This document shows positions 50,973 to 62,500 of a DNA stretch of 64,000 nucleotides, one piece after another. The stretch lies in contig NZ_JAHOOZ010000001.1 of the NCBI RefSeq assembly GCF_019075875.1, positions 1,054,001 to 1,118,000 on the forward strand, given 5' to 3'. Source of the DNA: Novosphingobium sp. G106 (GTDB lineage: Bacteria; Pseudomonadota; Alphaproteobacteria; Sphingomonadales; Sphingomonadaceae). The number at the start of each line of letters is the position of its first letter. The stretch's first letter is position 1. A program made the translations under genes and the position numbers. The notes under the pieces are model-generated. The model made no database searches, was not told the DNA's origin, and was given only the letters and a program-made list of their open reading frames with translations.

Positions 50973-52242
50973 GGACCGCATCTTCACCAATCTCTACGGC
51001 TACCAGCCGTGGAACCTGCCGTCGGCGCAGAAGCGCGGCGACTGGGACAACACCAAGAAGCTGCTCGAACTGGGCCGCGACGGCATCGTCCAGGTCATCA
51101 AGGACTCCGGCCTGCGCGGCCGCGGCGGCGCCGGCTTCCCGACCGGCATGAAGTGGTCCTTCATGCCCAAGGAATACAAGCCCGAGCGCCCCGGCTTCCT
51201 CGTGATCAACGCCGACGAGTCCGAGCCGGGCTCGTGCAAGGACCGCGAGATCATCCGCCACGATCCGCACAAGCTGCTCGAAGGCGCGCTGGTCGCCGGC
51301 TTCGCCATGGGCGCGCGCGCGGCCTACATCTACATCCGCGGAGAATATATCCGCGAGGCCGAGACGCTCTTCGCCGCGCGCGACGAGGCCTATGCTGCCG
51401 GCCTGCTGGGCAAGAACGCCTGCGGTTCGGGCTATGACTTCGACGTCTTCGTCCACCGCGGCGCGGGCGCCTACATCTGCGGCGAAGAGACCGCGATGAT
51501 CGAGAGCCTCGAAGGCAAGAAGGGCCAGCCGCGCCTCAAGCCACCGTTCCCGGCTGGCGCAGGCCTCTATGGCTGCCCGACCACGGTCAACAACGTCGAG
51601 AGCATCGCCGTCGCGCCGACGATCCTGCGCCGCGGCGCCGCCTGGTTCTCCAGCTTCGGGCGCGACAACAACAAGGGCACCAAGCTCTTCCAGATCAGCG
51701 GCCACGTCGACAAGCCCTGCGTCGTCGAGGAAGAGATGGGCATCCCCTTCCGCGAGCTGATCGAGAAGCACTGCGGCGGCATCCGCGGCGGGTGGGACAA
51801 CCTGCTCGCGGTGATCCCGGGCGGTTCCTCGGTGCCGCTGGTGCCGGGCGAGCAGTGCCCCGACATGCTGATGGACTTCGACGGCTGCAAGGCGCTCGGC
51901 TCGGGCCTGGGCACCGCGGCGGTCATCGTCATGGACAAGTCGACCGACATCGTCCGCGCCATTGCCCGCCTGTCCTACTTCTACAAGCACGAGTCCTGCG
52001 GCCAGTGCACGCCCTGCCGCGAGGGCACGGGCTGGATGTGGCGCGTGATGGAGCGCTTGCGCACCGGCGACGCGCAGGTCGAGGAAATCGACATGCTCCA
52101 GCAGGTCACCAAGCAGGTCGAAGGCCACACCATCTGCGCGCTGGGCGACGCCGCCGCCTGGCCGATCCAGGGCCTGATCAAGCATTTCCGCCCCGAGCTG
52201 GAACGCCGGATCGCCGAGAACGTGCGGGAGGCGGCGGAGTGA
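50959..52242 (+). CDS. nuoF: NADH-quinone oxidoreductase subunit F
   Basis: This 427-residue subunit binds NADH, FMN and the [4Fe-4S] cluster N3. Visible are the NADH/FMN loop [20 protein letters not shown] near residue 52, [17 protein letters not shown], and the N3 ligands [17 protein letters not shown] plus [14 protein letters not shown]. The ATG start lies inside the small membrane gene. The stop overlaps the next gene as GTGA. Confidence 0.98.
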   Translation: MLADKDRIFTNLYGYQPWNLPSAQKRGDWDNTKKLLELGRDGIVQVIKDSGLRGRGGAGFPTGMKWSFMPKEYKPERPGFLVINADESEPGSCKDREIIRHDPHKLLEGALVAGFAMGARAAYIYIRGEYIREAETLFAARDEAYAAGLLGKNACGSGYDFDVFVHRGAGAYICGEETAMIESLEGKKGQPRLKPPFPAGAGLYGCPTTVNNVESIAVAPTILRRGAAWFSSFGRDNNKGTKLFQISGHVDKPCVVEEEMGIPFRELIEKHCGGIRGGWDNLLAVIPGGSSVPLVPGEQCPDMLMDFDGCKALGSGLGTAAVIVMDKSTDIVRAIARLSYFYKHESCGQCTPCREGTGWMWRVMERLRTGDAQVEEIDMLQQVTKQVEGHTICALGDAAAWPIQGLIKHFRPELERRIAENVREAAE

Positions 52243-52988
52243 GAACGTCGCGTTTTGTTTTCGCTGCAATTGTCTGGGCACTGTCATGCCCGTCGATGGC
52301 GGCTCCGCCCACGGTCGACTCGACCAATCTACGCCAGTCTGCTGCGCAGTTTGGAGAGTGCGTTGTAAGGACCAATGCGGCGCTGGCGCGCGGCTTCATT
52401 TTGCAAGATCTGACGTTATTTGATATAAAAAAGATTGCCGAAGCACGCCGTCTGATGGACCCGACCTGCATAGAAGAATTGCGATCTGATGATGCGATAG
52501 GTCCTGATCAGCCAGCAGGCATGCGTTTTGAAAGTGATCTCTTCAGATATAGTCTTGCAGATGCCTTGGTGCGCGCGGACTACCCTAAGATCAGTCATTT
52601 CGATTTCACTGCGAGACCCCAACTCACTCATTCAGTTCCTGGGCCGTTGCCGCCAGACGTCGCCGCGGGCACTGGTATGAAAGCAAAACAAGCGCAGGTT
52701 GCCTATTCGCTGGCCATGAACGTATCGCTGATGTCGCGGTTCGGTGAGTGTGCGGCGCGCCGCAATCCTGATGGTGTTCACGAACTGCTTCTCACAAAGG
52801 TGAACACTGCTGAAGAACGAGCTGTATTTTCTCGCCTCTCAGCAATGCTTGGCCAATGCCTTGTTGAAGGGCAGATGCGGATAAGCCGTGAGGTCGCTCG
52901 TGGGTCGTTGGCATTGGGTTTCTATCGCTTGGCGGGGGCTCCGGCAGGAGCAGAAGTGAGAAATTTGAGGGGCGCGGCAAATGCCTAA
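52239..52988 (+). CDS. Secreted protein of unusual composition inserted between nuoF and nuoG
   Basis: This 249-residue protein starts with a signal peptide (hydrophobic core [19 protein letters not shown], cleavage after MAA). The mature protein has four Cys (FGECVV, DPTCIEE, FGECAAR and GQCLVEGQ) in a pattern suggesting paired disulfides and two repeats of similar helical units. GC content is visibly lower than in the flanking nuo genes, with AT-rich stretches such as GATATAAAAAAGATTGC. The GTG overlaps the nuoF stop and its end overlaps nuoG by 8 nt. I recognise no family. Confidence 0.72.
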   Translation: MRTSRFVFAAIVWALSCPSMAAPPTVDSTNLRQSAAQFGECVVRTNAALARGFILQDLTLFDIKKIAEARRLMDPTCIEELRSDDAIGPDQPAGMRFESDLFRYSLADALVRADYPKISHFDFTARPQLTHSVPGPLPPDVAAGTGMKAKQAQVAYSLAMNVSLMSRFGECAARRNPDGVHELLLTKVNTAEERAVFSRLSAMLGQCLVEGQMRISREVARGSLALGFYRLAGAPAGAEVRNLRGAANA

Positions 52989-54984
52989 GGTAACCGTAGA
53001 CGGCGTGGAACTCGAAGTCCCGGCAGGCGCCACCGTCCTGCAGGCCTGCGAGCTGGCCGGCAAGGAAATCCCCCGCTTCTGTTATCACGAGCGGCTGTCG
53101 ATCGCCGGCAACTGCCGCATGTGCCTGGTCGAGGTCGCCCCCGGGCCGCCGAAGCCGCAGGCGTCCTGCGCGCTGCCCGCGGCCGACAATCAGGTGATCC
53201 GCACCGACAGCGAGATGGTCAAGAAGGCGCGGGAAGGGGTGATGGAGTTTCTCCTGATCAACCACCCGCTCGACTGCCCGATCTGCGACCAGGGCGGCGA
53301 ATGCGACCTGCAGGACCAGTCGGTCGCCTATGGCCGCGGCAAGTCGCGCTATGACGAGAACAAGCGCGCGGTCACCGAGAAGTACATGGGGCCGCTCATC
53401 AAGACGACGATGACGCGCTGCATCCACTGCACCCGCTGCGTGCGTTTCTCCGAGGAAGTCGCCGGCGTCGACGAGATCGGCGCGCTCCATCGCGGCGAGA
53501 ACATGCAGATCACGACCTATCTCGAAAAGGCTGCCAAGCACGAGATGTCGGCCAACGTGATCGACCTCTGCCCGGTCGGCGCGCTGACCAGCCGGCCCTA
53601 TGCTTTCGAGGCGCGACCCTGGGAGCTCAAGAAGACGCTGTCGATCGACGTGTCCGACGCGTGCGGCGCGAACATCCGCCTCGACAGTCGCGGCCGCGAA
53701 GTGCTGCGCGCGCTGCCGCGGATCAACGACGACGTCAACGAGGAGTGGCTGTCGGACAAGGGCCGCTACCAGGTCGACGGCCTGACCCGCCGCCGGCTCG
53801 ACAAGCCCTGGATCCGCAAGAACGGCAAGCTCGTCGCCGCGACCTGGGACGAGGCCTTCGCCGCCATCGGCAAGGTCAAGCCGGGCGCCAGCGTCGCGGC
53901 CGTGGCCGGCGACCTGCTCGACTGCGAGACCATGTTCGCGGCCAAGAAGCTGGTCGGCGCGCTGGGTTCGACGCTGCTCGAAGGCCGTCAGACGGGTATG
54001 GACTACGACGTGTCCAGCCTCGCCGCGGTGAACTTCAACTCGACGTTCTCGGGCATCGAGACCGCCGACGCGATCCTGATCGTCGGCAGCAACGTGCGCT
54101 GGGAAGCGCCGCTGGTGAACGTGCGTATCCGCAAGGCGGTGAAGCGCGGCGCCAAGGTGTTCCTCATCGGCCCCGAGTGGGAAACCACTTTCGGCGGCGA
54201 ATTCCTTGGTGAGGACGTCTCGGTGCTGGGTTCGCTGCCCGATCACGTCGCCGATGCGCTGAGCAAGGCCGAGCGGCCCGCAGTGATCCTCGGCGGCGCG
54301 GCGCTGGCCAAGGGTGCGCTGGGAGCGGGTCTCGGCCTCGTGGGCCAGTTCAACCTCGTCAAGGATGGTTGGAATGGCTTCAACGTGCTCCACATGGCGG
54401 CGGCGCGGATGGGCGGGCTGATGCTCGGCTACGCGCAGAAGGGCGGCATCGCCGACATCGTCGCGGCCAAGCCCAAGTTGGTCTTCGCGCTCGGCGCCGA
54501 CGAGATGGACTTCTCCCAGTTCTCGGACTCGATCGTCGTCTATATCGGCCATCACGGCGACAAGGGCGCGCATCTGGCGGATGTCATCCTGCCGGCCGCA
54601 GCCTACACCGAGAAGCCGGGAACCTACGTCAACACCGAAGGCCGCGTGCAGTTCGCCGAGAAGGCGGTCTTCGCCCCCGGCGACGCGCGCGAGGACTGGA
54701 CGATCCTGCGCGCCCTGGCCGATGCGCTGGGCGTCTCGGTCGGCTTCGACGACTTCGACGCGCTGCAGGCGGCGATGATCGCCGAAGTGCCGGCGCTGGG
54801 AGTCGAGGGCCTGGCGAGCTACGGTTCGCTGCCCGTAAAGGCCAAGGGCACCGCGAAGGGCGTGATCGGCTATCCGATCAAGGACTTCTACCTGACCAAC
54901 CCGATCGCCCGTTCGAGCCCGACGATGCAGCGCTGCTCGGGCGAACTGCTCCACGGCGAAGACTTCGCGGAGGCGGCGGAATGA
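52981..54984 (+). CDS. nuoG: NADH-quinone oxidoreductase subunit G
   Basis: This 667-residue subunit holds clusters N1b, N4 and N5. Ligands are in [20 protein letters not shown] for [2Fe-2S], [19 protein letters not shown] for the His-Cys N5 cluster, and [16 protein letters not shown] with LCPVGAL for N4. The four-Cys site for the extra cluster N7, known in E. coli NuoG, is missing: after CPVGAL only a lone Cys (DACGAN) remains. It is shorter than the E. coli form, as in Paracoccus-type complex I. Confidence 0.97.
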   Translation: MPKVTVDGVELEVPAGATVLQACELAGKEIPRFCYHERLSIAGNCRMCLVEVAPGPPKPQASCALPAADNQVIRTDSEMVKKAREGVMEFLLINHPLDCPICDQGGECDLQDQSVAYGRGKSRYDENKRAVTEKYMGPLIKTTMTRCIHCTRCVRFSEEVAGVDEIGALHRGENMQITTYLEKAAKHEMSANVIDLCPVGALTSRPYAFEARPWELKKTLSIDVSDACGANIRLDSRGREVLRALPRINDDVNEEWLSDKGRYQVDGLTRRRLDKPWIRKNGKLVAATWDEAFAAIGKVKPGASVAAVAGDLLDCETMFAAKKLVGALGSTLLEGRQTGMDYDVSSLAAVNFNSTFSGIETADAILIVGSNVRWEAPLVNVRIRKAVKRGAKVFLIGPEWETTFGGEFLGEDVSVLGSLPDHVADALSKAERPAVILGGAALAKGALGAGLGLVGQFNLVKDGWNGFNVLHMAAARMGGLMLGYAQKGGIADIVAAKPKLVFALGADEMDFSQFSDSIVVYIGHHGDKGAHLADVILPAAAYTEKPGTYVNTEGRVQFAEKAVFAPGDAREDWTILRALADALGVSVGFDDFDALQAAMIAEVPALGVEGLASYGSLPVKAKGTAKGVIGYPIKDFYLTNPIARSSPTMQRCSGELLHGEDFAEAAE

Positions 54985-56024
54985 CCAGCTTCTTCCAATG
55001 GCTCGGCATGAACTACGAATGGGCGTGGTTCGTCTCGACGATCTGCGGCATCCTGCTGATCGCGCTGCCGCTGATGCTCGGCGTGGCGATGATCATCTAT
55101 GCCGATCGCAAGATCTGGGCGGCCATGGCGCTGCGCCGCGGCCCCAACGTGGTCGGCCCCTTCGGCCTGCTGCAGAGCTTTGCCGACGGCCTGAAGGTCT
55201 TCCTGCAGGAAACGATCGTCCCGAGCGCCTCGAACAAGGCGCTGTTCCTGATCGCGCCGATCATCACTTTCACCGTCGCGTTGATGGCCTGGGCGGTGAT
55301 CCCGTTCAACTCGGGCGCGATTCTCGCCGACATCAACGTTGGCCTGCTCTACGTCCTCGCGATCTCGTCGCTCGGCGTTTACGGCGTGGTCATCGCGGGC
55401 TGGGCGTCGAACTCGAAGTATCCGTTCTTCTCGGCGATGCGCGCTTCGGCGCAGATGATCTCCTATGAAGTCTCGATCGGCTTCATCCTGATCTGCGTCG
55501 TGCTCTGGGCGGGCAGCTTCAACCTGCACACGATCGTCGAGGCGCAGCGCTCTGCGCCGATCTGGCCGCTCAACGGCTTCGCGTTCAATCCGCTGCTGTT
55601 CCCGATGTGGGTGATGTTCCTGATCTCGGGCATGGCCGAAACCGCACGCGCGCCGTTCGACCTCACCGAGGCGGAAAGCGAGCTCGTCGCCGGTTACCAG
55701 ACCGAATATTCGTCGATGGCCTTCGCGCTCTACTGGCTCGGCGAATATGCCAACGTGCTGCTGATGTGCGCGCTCAACGCCGTGCTGTTCTTCGGCGGCT
55801 ACCTGCCGCCGCTCGACCTGCCGATCCTCTACTGGATCCCGGGCTGGATCTGGCTGCTCGCTAAGATCCTGTTCTTCTTCTTCATCTTCTCCTGGGTGAA
55901 GGCGACGGTCCCGCGCTACCGCTACGACCAGCTGATGCGCCTGGGCTGGAAGGTGTTCCTGCCCGTCTCGCTCGGCTTCGTCGTGCTGGTGAGCGGATGG
56001 CTTATGTTCACGAGGTACGGCTGA
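54981..56024 (+). CDS. nuoH: NADH-quinone oxidoreductase subunit H
   Basis: This 347-residue membrane subunit has about eight helices and forms the quinone chamber roof. It has the conserved [21 protein letters not shown] loop (here [20 protein letters not shown]), the charged [20 protein letters not shown] segment and [18 protein letters not shown], all typical of the family. The ATG overlaps the nuoG stop as ATGA. The stop overlaps nuoI as TGATG. Confidence 0.97.
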   Translation: MTSFFQWLGMNYEWAWFVSTICGILLIALPLMLGVAMIIYADRKIWAAMALRRGPNVVGPFGLLQSFADGLKVFLQETIVPSASNKALFLIAPIITFTVALMAWAVIPFNSGAILADINVGLLYVLAISSLGVYGVVIAGWASNSKYPFFSAMRASAQMISYEVSIGFILICVVLWAGSFNLHTIVEAQRSAPIWPLNGFAFNPLLFPMWVMFLISGMAETARAPFDLTEAESELVAGYQTEYSSMAFALYWLGEYANVLLMCALNAVLFFGGYLPPLDLPILYWIPGWIWLLAKILFFFFIFSWVKATVPRYRYDQLMRLGWKVFLPVSLGFVVLVSGWLMFTRYG

Positions 56025-56509
56025 TGAGCGTCGCTCAATACATCAAGGCGTTCACCCTCTGGGAGTTCGTCAAGGCGCACTGGCTGACCTTGAAGTATTT
56101 CTTCAAGCCCAAGGCGACGATCAACTACCCGTTCGAGAAGAACCCGCTGAGCCCGCGCTTCCGCGGCGAGCATGCGCTGCGCCGTTATCCCAACGGCGAG
56201 GAACGCTGCATCGCCTGCAAGCTCTGCGAGGCGATCTGCCCGGCCCAGGCGATCACCATCGAGGCCGAGCCGCGCGCCGACGGCAGCCGCCGCACGACGC
56301 GCTACGACATCGACATGACCAAGTGCATCTACTGCGGCTTCTGCCAGGAAGCCTGCCCGGTCGATGCCGTGGTCGAGGGGCCGAACTTCGAATATGCGAC
56401 GGAAACGCGCGAGGAACTGCTCTACGACAAGGCCAAGCTGCTGGCGAACGGGGACAAGTGGGAGCGGGCCATCGCCGCAAACCTTGAAGCCGATGCGCCG
56501 TATCGTTAG
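56024..56509 (+). CDS. nuoI: NADH-quinone oxidoreductase subunit I
   Basis: This 161-residue ferredoxin-like subunit carries [4Fe-4S] clusters N6a and N6b. Both motifs are clear: [20 protein letters not shown] near residue 65 and [20 protein letters not shown] near residue 104. The amphipathic N-terminal helix ([20 protein letters not shown]) anchors it to the membrane arm. The start overlaps nuoH; an upstream frame to 55997 is rejected. A gap of 21 nt follows before nuoJ. Confidence 0.97.
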   Translation: MSVAQYIKAFTLWEFVKAHWLTLKYFFKPKATINYPFEKNPLSPRFRGEHALRRYPNGEERCIACKLCEAICPAQAITIEAEPRADGSRRTTRYDIDMTKCIYCGFCQEACPVDAVVEGPNFEYATETREELLYDKAKLLANGDKWERAIAANLEADAPYR

Positions 56510-56530
56510 GGCGCCGGCGGGGCTTAAATC

Positions 56531-57148
56531 ATGATCCACATAATCGCCTTCTACCTATTCGCCATCATGGTCGTCGCCTCGGGCGCGATCACGATTCTGG
56601 CGCGCAATCCGGTCCACTCGGTGCTGTGGCTGATCCTGGCGTTCTTCAACGCCGCGGGCCTGATGGTCCTCGTCGGCGCCGAGTTCATCGCCATGCTGCT
56701 GGTCATCGTCTACGTCGGCGCGGTCGCGGTGCTGTTCCTCTTCGTCGTCATGATGCTCGACATCGACTTCGCCGAGCTGCGCGCGGGCTTCGTCAAGAAC
56801 TTCCCGCTGGGCATGCTAGTTGCCGTGGTCCTGCTCTGCGAGATCGTGCTCGGCATCGGCGCCTACCGCGCCGGCGCGCTGCACCTCGGGATTCCGGACG
56901 GCTCGGCCGGCACGGCGCCGGGCGTCAGCAACATCGCCGCGATCGGCGGGCTGCTCTACAGCCGCTACCTGTTCCTGTTCGAGGCCGCGGGCATCATCCT
57001 GCTCGTCGCCATGATCGGTGCGATCGTGCTGACCCACCGCCAGCGCAGCGACACGCGCGGCCAGAACATCGCGCGACAGATCGCCCGCCGTCCCGAAGAA
57101 TCGACGGTCAATGTCCGGCCTGAAGTGGGCAAGGGAGTCTCGCTGTGA
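56531..57148 (+). CDS. nuoJ: NADH-quinone oxidoreductase subunit J
   Basis: This 205-residue membrane subunit has five helices, with [20 protein letters not shown], which includes the flexible third helix of the proton path, and the charged loop [16 protein letters not shown]. The C-terminus is basic ([20 protein letters not shown]). The ATG follows nuoI by 21 nt; the stop overlaps nuoK as GTGA. Confidence 0.96.
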   Translation: MIHIIAFYLFAIMVVASGAITILARNPVHSVLWLILAFFNAAGLMVLVGAEFIAMLLVIVYVGAVAVLFLFVVMMLDIDFAELRAGFVKNFPLGMLVAVVLLCEIVLGIGAYRAGALHLGIPDGSAGTAPGVSNIAAIGGLLYSRYLFLFEAAGIILLVAMIGAIVLTHRQRSDTRGQNIARQIARRPEESTVNVRPEVGKGVSL

Positions 57149-57450
57149 TCGGCATCGAACACTACGTCGTCGTCAGCTCGATCCTCTTCGTGCTCGGCGT
57201 GCTCGGCATCTTCCTCAACCGCAAGAACGTCATCGTCATCCTGATGGCGATCGAGCTGATCCTGCTCGCGGTGAACATCAACCTTGTCGCTTTTAGCGCC
57301 TTTCTCCACGACCTCACCGGCCAGATCTTCGCGATGTTCGTGCTGACCGTGGCGGCAGGCGAGGCGGCGATCGGCCTGGCGATCCTGGTCATCTACTTCC
57401 GCGGCCGCGGCACAATCGCGGTCGACGACGTCAACCGGATGAAGGGGTAA
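57145..57450 (+). CDS. nuoK: NADH-quinone oxidoreductase subunit K
   Basis: This 101-residue subunit has three membrane helices. It shows [20 protein letters not shown] and the membrane Glu within [17 protein letters not shown], both conserved in the MrpC-like family and needed for proton transfer. GTG start overlapping nuoJ. The gap to nuoL is 4 nt. Confidence 0.97.
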   Translation: MIGIEHYVVVSSILFVLGVLGIFLNRKNVIVILMAIELILLAVNINLVAFSAFLHDLTGQIFAMFVLTVAAGEAAIGLAILVIYFRGRGTIAVDDVNRMKG

Positions 57451-57454
57451 ACCG

Positions 57455-59500
57455 GTGCAATCGATCCTCTTCATCGTTTTCCTGCCGCTGCTGGCTGCCA
57501 TCGTCGGCGGCCTGGGCAACCGCGCGCTGGGCAATACCGTCGTCAAGTCGCTGACGACGGGCGCGCTGTTCATCTCCTGCCTGCTGTCCTGGCTGATCTT
57601 CCTGCCGTTCCTGAGCGGCAACGCCGAAGCCAGCGTCACCCCGGTGCTGCACTGGGTGCAGTCGGGCACCTTGACATTCGACTGGGCGCTGCGCGTCGAC
57701 ACGCTGACCGCGGTCATGCTCGTGGTGATCACCACGGTCTCGGCGCTCGTCCACCTCTATAGCTGGGGCTACATGGACGAGGACCCGGACCAGCCGCGGT
57801 TCTTCGCCTATCTCTCGCTGTTCACTTTCGCCATGCTCATGCTGGTGACCGCCGACAATCTCGTCCAGATGTTCTTCGGATGGGAAGGCGTCGGCCTGGC
57901 CTCGTACCTGCTGATCGGTTTCTGGTTCAAGAAGCCGAGCGCGGGTGCCGCGGCAATCAAGGCCTTCGTCGTCAACCGCGTCGGCGACCTCGGCTTCATG
58001 CTCGGCATCTTCGGCACTTTCCTGGTCTTCGGCACTGTGTCGATCCCGGCGATCCTCGAAGCCGCGCCCGGCATGGCCGGCACGACGATCGGCTTCCTCG
58101 GCCACCGCTTCGACACGATGACCGTGCTCTGCATCCTTCTGTTCATCGGTGCGATGGGCAAGTCGGCGCAGCTCGGCCTGCACACCTGGCTGCCCGACGC
58201 GATGGAAGGCCCGACCCCGGTCTCGGCGCTGATCCACGCGGCGACCATGGTCACCGCCGGCGTCTTCATGGTCTGCCGCCTCTCGCCGATGTTCGAGACC
58301 AGCCCGACCGCGCTCGGCGTCGTCACCTTCATCGGCGCCGCCACCTGCTTCTTCGCCGCCACGGTCGGAACGACGCAGTGGGACATCAAGCGCGTTATCG
58401 CCTATTCGACCTGCTCGCAGCTCGGCTACATGTTCTTCGCCGCGGGCTCGGGCGCCTATGGCGCGGCGATGTTCCACCTGTTTACCCACGCCTTCTTCAA
58501 GGCGCTGCTGTTCCTCGGCGCGGGCTCGGTCATCCATGCGATGCACCACGAGCAGGACATGCGCTACTACGGCGCGCTGCGGAAAGAGATCCCGTTCACC
58601 TTCTGGACGATGACCTTCGGCACCCTGGCGATCACCGGTGTCGGCATCGCCGACGTGTTCGGCTTCGCCGGCTTCTATTCGAAGGACTCGATCCTCGAAG
58701 CGGCCTTCGCCAGCGGCAAGGAACTGGGGACTTTCGCCTTCTGGTGCGGCATCCTCGCGGCGCTGATGACGAGCTTCTACTCGTGGCGCCTGGTCTTCCT
58801 GACCTTCTTCGGCGAAGCGCGCTGGGCCGGCTCGGAGCATATCCAGCACGCGGTCCACGGCGAGCACGAGCACCAGGACGAGCCCGATCATCATGACGCG
58901 CACCACGGTCATGGCCACGGCCATGCGGTGACCGGCACGGCGGGCTATCACCCGCACGAGAGCCCGCTGTCGATGCTGATCCCGCTCGGCGTGCTGTCGC
59001 TCGGCGCGATCTTCGCCGGCTTCGTGTTCCACGGCGCGTTCATCAGCGAAGGCACGGGCGAGTTCTGGAAGGGCAGCCTGGCGTTCAGCGAACACCTGAT
59101 CCATGCGATGCACGGCGTGCCTTGGGAGGTGAAATGGGCTCCCTTCACCGTCATGGCGATCGGCTTCGCCCTGGCCTGGTACGCCTATCTCAAGAACCCG
59201 AGCTTCCCGGCGACTTTCGTCGGCCAGTTCGGCGTGCTGCACCGCTTCGTCTACAACAAGTGGTACTTCGACGAGCTCTACAACTTCCTCTTCGTGCGCC
59301 CGGCGTTCTGGCTCGGCCGCCTGTTCTGGAAGCAGGGCGACATCGGCATCGTCGACCGCTTCGGCCCGAACGGTGCCGCCTGGCTGGTCGCGCGCGGATC
59401 GACATACGCGCAGAGAGTGCAGTCGGGTTATCTCAACAGCTATGCGCTGGTGATGCTCCTGGGCCTGGTCGGGGCTATTTCCTGGGCGATGGTGGGTTAA
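57455..59500 (+). CDS. nuoL: NADH-quinone oxidoreductase subunit L
   Basis: This 681-residue antiporter-like subunit has about 16 helices and the long lateral amphipathic helix near the C-terminus. The key segments are [20 protein letters not shown] with the lysine-glutamate network, [20 protein letters not shown], and [21 protein letters not shown] loop at about residues 461-503 is very His-rich ([20 protein letters not shown]), not found in standard NuoL. The start is a GTG. It is followed 4 nt later by nuoM. Confidence 0.96.
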   Translation: MQSILFIVFLPLLAAIVGGLGNRALGNTVVKSLTTGALFISCLLSWLIFLPFLSGNAEASVTPVLHWVQSGTLTFDWALRVDTLTAVMLVVITTVSALVHLYSWGYMDEDPDQPRFFAYLSLFTFAMLMLVTADNLVQMFFGWEGVGLASYLLIGFWFKKPSAGAAAIKAFVVNRVGDLGFMLGIFGTFLVFGTVSIPAILEAAPGMAGTTIGFLGHRFDTMTVLCILLFIGAMGKSAQLGLHTWLPDAMEGPTPVSALIHAATMVTAGVFMVCRLSPMFETSPTALGVVTFIGAATCFFAATVGTTQWDIKRVIAYSTCSQLGYMFFAAGSGAYGAAMFHLFTHAFFKALLFLGAGSVIHAMHHEQDMRYYGALRKEIPFTFWTMTFGTLAITGVGIADVFGFAGFYSKDSILEAAFASGKELGTFAFWCGILAALMTSFYSWRLVFLTFFGEARWAGSEHIQHAVHGEHEHQDEPDHHDAHHGHGHGHAVTGTAGYHPHESPLSMLIPLGVLSLGAIFAGFVFHGAFISEGTGEFWKGSLAFSEHLIHAMHGVPWEVKWAPFTVMAIGFALAWYAYLKNPSFPATFVGQFGVLHRFVYNKWYFDELYNFLFVRPAFWLGRLFWKQGDIGIVDRFGPNGAAWLVARGSTYAQRVQSGYLNSYALVMLLGLVGAISWAMVG

Positions 59501-59504
59501 GGCA

Positions 59505-61037
59505 ATGAACGGTTTTCCCATCCTCTCCCTGATGCTGCTCGTGCCGCTCGTCGGCGCGATCGCCTGCCTGTTCGCCGAGGCCAAGGCCGCGCGCACGATC
59601 GCGCTGGTTGCCACCCTGATCGATTTCGTCCTCGGCGTGCTGCTCTGGGCGAACTACGACATCGGCGGCGCGCAGTGGCAGTTCACCGAGAAGGTCGAGC
59701 TTTTCGCCGGCTTCAACTGGGCGCTGGGTATCGACGGCATCGCGCTGATGCTGATCATGCTCTCGGTCTTCCTCATGCCGATCTGCATCGGCGCAAGCTG
59801 GACTTCGATCGAGAAGCGCGTCGGCGAATATATGGCGGCTTTCCTGCTGATGGAAACGCTGATGATCGGCGTGTTCACCGCGCAGGACATCTTCCTGTTC
59901 TACATCATGTTCGAAGCCGGCCTGATCCCGATGTACCTGATCATCGGCATCTGGGGCGGCGCGGACCGCATCTACGCCAGTTACAAGTTCTTCCTCTACA
60001 CGCTGCTCGGCTCCGTGCTGATGCTGATCGCCATGCTGTGGATGGTGAACGAGGCGGGGACGACCGACATCCCGACCCTGATGGCCTACGACTTCCCGCC
60101 GCAGGCGCAGACCTGGTTGTGGCTGGCCTTCTTCGCCAGCTTCGCGGTGAAGATGCCGATGTGGCCGGTCCACACCTGGCTGCCCGACGCGCACGTCCAG
60201 GCGCCGACCGCGGGCTCGGTGATCCTGGCCGGCGTGCTGCTGAAGATGGGCGGCTACGGCTTCATTCGCTTCTCGCTGCCGATGTTCCCGGAGGCGTCCG
60301 CCCAGTTCGCCTGGCTGATCTTCGCCTTCTCGATGATCGCCGTGGTTTATACCTCGCTGATCGCGCTGGTGCAGCACGACATGAAGAAGCTGATCGCCTA
60401 TTCGTCGGTCGCACACATGGCGATCGTCACGGTCGGCCTGTTTGCCTTCAATGTGCAGGGCCTCGAAGGCTCGATGATCGTCATGCTGAGCCACGGCCTG
60501 GTTTCGGGCGCGCTGTTCCTCAGCGTCGGCGTGATCTACGACCGGCTGCACACGCGCGAGATCGACCGCTATGGCGGCCTCGCGATCAATATGCCGAAGT
60601 ACTCGCTGTTCTTCATGCTGTTCACCATGGCCTCGGTCGGCCTGCCGGGCACTTCCGGCTTCGTTGGTGAGTTCCTGAGCCTTGCCGGCATCTACCAGGT
60701 GTCGAGCTGGGTGACCTTCGTCTGCACCACCGGCATCATCCTGGGCGCGGCCTACATGCTCTACCTCTACCGCCGGGTGATCTTCGGCGAGCAGAAGCAC
60801 GCCGATGCCGCGGCCATGCCCGACCTTGACCTGCGCGAGTGGATCATGATGGTGCCGATCGCCGCCGCCGTGCTGTGGATGGGCGTCTATCCCGAAAGCT
60901 TCCTCGCGCCGATGCGCCAGGATATCGCCGCGCTCGACGCGCGCATCGCCCGGGCTAAACCCGAAGGCGACGCCAAGATCGCGATTGCCAAGGCGAAACC
61001 AAAAACCGAAGAATCCGCGCATGAGGGGGCGCACTGA
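59505..61037 (+). CDS. nuoM: NADH-quinone oxidoreductase subunit M
   Basis: This 510-residue antiporter-like subunit has about 14 helices. Characteristic segments are LFYIMFEAGLIPMYLIIGIW with the proton-channel Glu, KMPMWPVHTWLPDAHVQAPT, and YSSVAHMAIVTVGLFAFN. The C-terminal tail (about 30 residues) is Lys/Ala/Glu-rich (RAKPEGDAKIAIAKAKPKTE). The ATG is 4 nt after nuoL, and the stop overlaps nuoN as TGATG. Confidence 0.97.
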   Translation: MNGFPILSLMLLVPLVGAIACLFAEAKAARTIALVATLIDFVLGVLLWANYDIGGAQWQFTEKVELFAGFNWALGIDGIALMLIMLSVFLMPICIGASWTSIEKRVGEYMAAFLLMETLMIGVFTAQDIFLFYIMFEAGLIPMYLIIGIWGGADRIYASYKFFLYTLLGSVLMLIAMLWMVNEAGTTDIPTLMAYDFPPQAQTWLWLAFFASFAVKMPMWPVHTWLPDAHVQAPTAGSVILAGVLLKMGGYGFIRFSLPMFPEASAQFAWLIFAFSMIAVVYTSLIALVQHDMKKLIAYSSVAHMAIVTVGLFAFNVQGLEGSMIVMLSHGLVSGALFLSVGVIYDRLHTREIDRYGGLAINMPKYSLFFMLFTMASVGLPGTSGFVGEFLSLAGIYQVSSWVTFVCTTGIILGAAYMLYLYRRVIFGEQKHADAAAMPDLDLREWIMMVPIAAAVLWMGVYPESFLAPMRQDIAALDARIARAKPEGDAKIAIAKAKPKTEESAHEGAH

Positions 61038-62500
61038 TGGACTGGTCCACCTCGCTGCGCCTGATCGCGCCTGAAGAACTTCTGAGTGTTGCCGGCTTGA
61101 TCCTGCTGCTCGTCGCCGCCTGGGGCGGGGATAAGGCCAGTAGGCTGATCTCGATCCTGTCGGTCGCTGCGCTGGTCGGCGCTGCCGTGCTCGTCGCGCC
61201 TGCGCTCTGCGGCGGGGCCATGGGGCCGGATACCGTGGCGTTCATGGGCCAGTTCCGCGCCGACGCCTTCGCCAGCTTCGCCAAGATCCTGATCTACGGC
61301 GCGGCCGCGGCCTCGCTGATGATCGCCCCGGCCTTCTTCGAGCGCTTCCGAGCGATGCGCGCCGAATATCCGCTGCTCATCCTCTTCGCTGCGCTCGGCG
61401 GCGGCATGATGACCTCTGCGACCGATCTGATCACGCTCTACATCGGCCTAGAGATGACCTCGCTGGCCTCCTACGTCCTCGCTGCCTTCCTGCGGGTGGA
61501 CGAGCGCTCGGCCGAAGCGGGCCTCAAGTACTTCGTGCTCGGCGCGCTCGCCAGCGGCATCCTGCTGTTCGGCATGAGCCTGACCTACGGCTTCACCGGG
61601 ACGACGCAGTTTGCCGGCATCAGCGCCGCGCTCGACGGCGGCGTGACGATGGGCGCGCTGTTCGGCATCGTCTTCGTGCTCGCCGGTCTGGCCTTCAAGA
61701 TCGCCGCGGTTCCGTTCCACATGTGGACGCCCGACGTCTACGAAGGCTCACCGACTCCGGTCACCATGTTCTTCGCCACGGCGCCCAAGGTCGCTGCGCT
61801 GGCGCTGACCATGCGCGTCGCGCTTGAGGCGTTCGGCACCCAGGCCGATGCCTGGCGCCAAATCGTGATCTTCGCGGCGCTCGCCTCGATCGTCGTCGGC
61901 GCGCTCGGCGCCATCGGCCAGAAGAACATCAAGCGGCTGATGGCCTATTCGTCGATCAACAACGTCGGCTTCATCCTGATCGGCCTCGCCTGCGCGACGC
62001 CGCAGGGTGCTTCGGCGATGCTGGTCTACCTCGTGATCTACGTGGCGATGACGCTCGGTGGCTTCGTCTCGGTGCTGATGCTCAAGGATGCCGAGGGCAA
62101 TCAGGTCGAGGCGATCTCCGACATTGCCGGCCTCGCGCGCGACCGCAAGGTGCTCGCGGCCTGCCTGGCGATGGTCATGTTCAGCCTTGCCGGCATCCCG
62201 CCGCTGTTCGGTTTCTGGGGCAAGTTCGTCGTCTTCCAGGCGGCGGTCCAGGCGGGCCTCGTGCCGTTGGCCGCGATCGGTATCGCCGCCTCGGTGATCG
62301 GCGCGTTCTACTACCTCAAGATCGTCAAGGTGATGTACTTCGACGAGCCGACGGGCATAGCCGTGGGCCGTAGCGACTGGGCGCACCAGGCGATCCTCGG
62401 CGTGATGGCGCTGTTCATCTCGCCGCTCGGCTACCTGCTGACGAAATGGCTCGGCGGCCTGGCCGATACGGCCGCGACAGCCCTGTTCCACGCGGTGTGA
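61037..62500 (+). CDS. nuoN: NADH-quinone oxidoreductase subunit N
   Basis: This 487-residue antiporter-like subunit completes complex I. It has the segments LITLYIGLEMTSLASYVLAA, KIAAVPFHMWTPDVYEGSPT, and LMAYSSINNVGFILIGLACA typical of NuoN, with membrane Lys residues in the expected helices. The ATG overlaps the nuoM stop; the stop is overlapped by the birA GTG start as GTGTGA. All 14 nuo genes are present and intact. Confidence 0.97.
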   Translation: MDWSTSLRLIAPEELLSVAGLILLLVAAWGGDKASRLISILSVAALVGAAVLVAPALCGGAMGPDTVAFMGQFRADAFASFAKILIYGAAAASLMIAPAFFERFRAMRAEYPLLILFAALGGGMMTSATDLITLYIGLEMTSLASYVLAAFLRVDERSAEAGLKYFVLGALASGILLFGMSLTYGFTGTTQFAGISAALDGGVTMGALFGIVFVLAGLAFKIAAVPFHMWTPDVYEGSPTPVTMFFATAPKVAALALTMRVALEAFGTQADAWRQIVIFAALASIVVGALGAIGQKNIKRLMAYSSINNVGFILIGLACATPQGASAMLVYLVIYVAMTLGGFVSVLMLKDAEGNQVEAISDIAGLARDRKVLAACLAMVMFSLAGIPPLFGFWGKFVVFQAAVQAGLVPLAAIGIAASVIGAFYYLKIVKVMYFDEPTGIAVGRSDWAHQAILGVMALFISPLGYLLTKWLGGLADTAATALFHAV

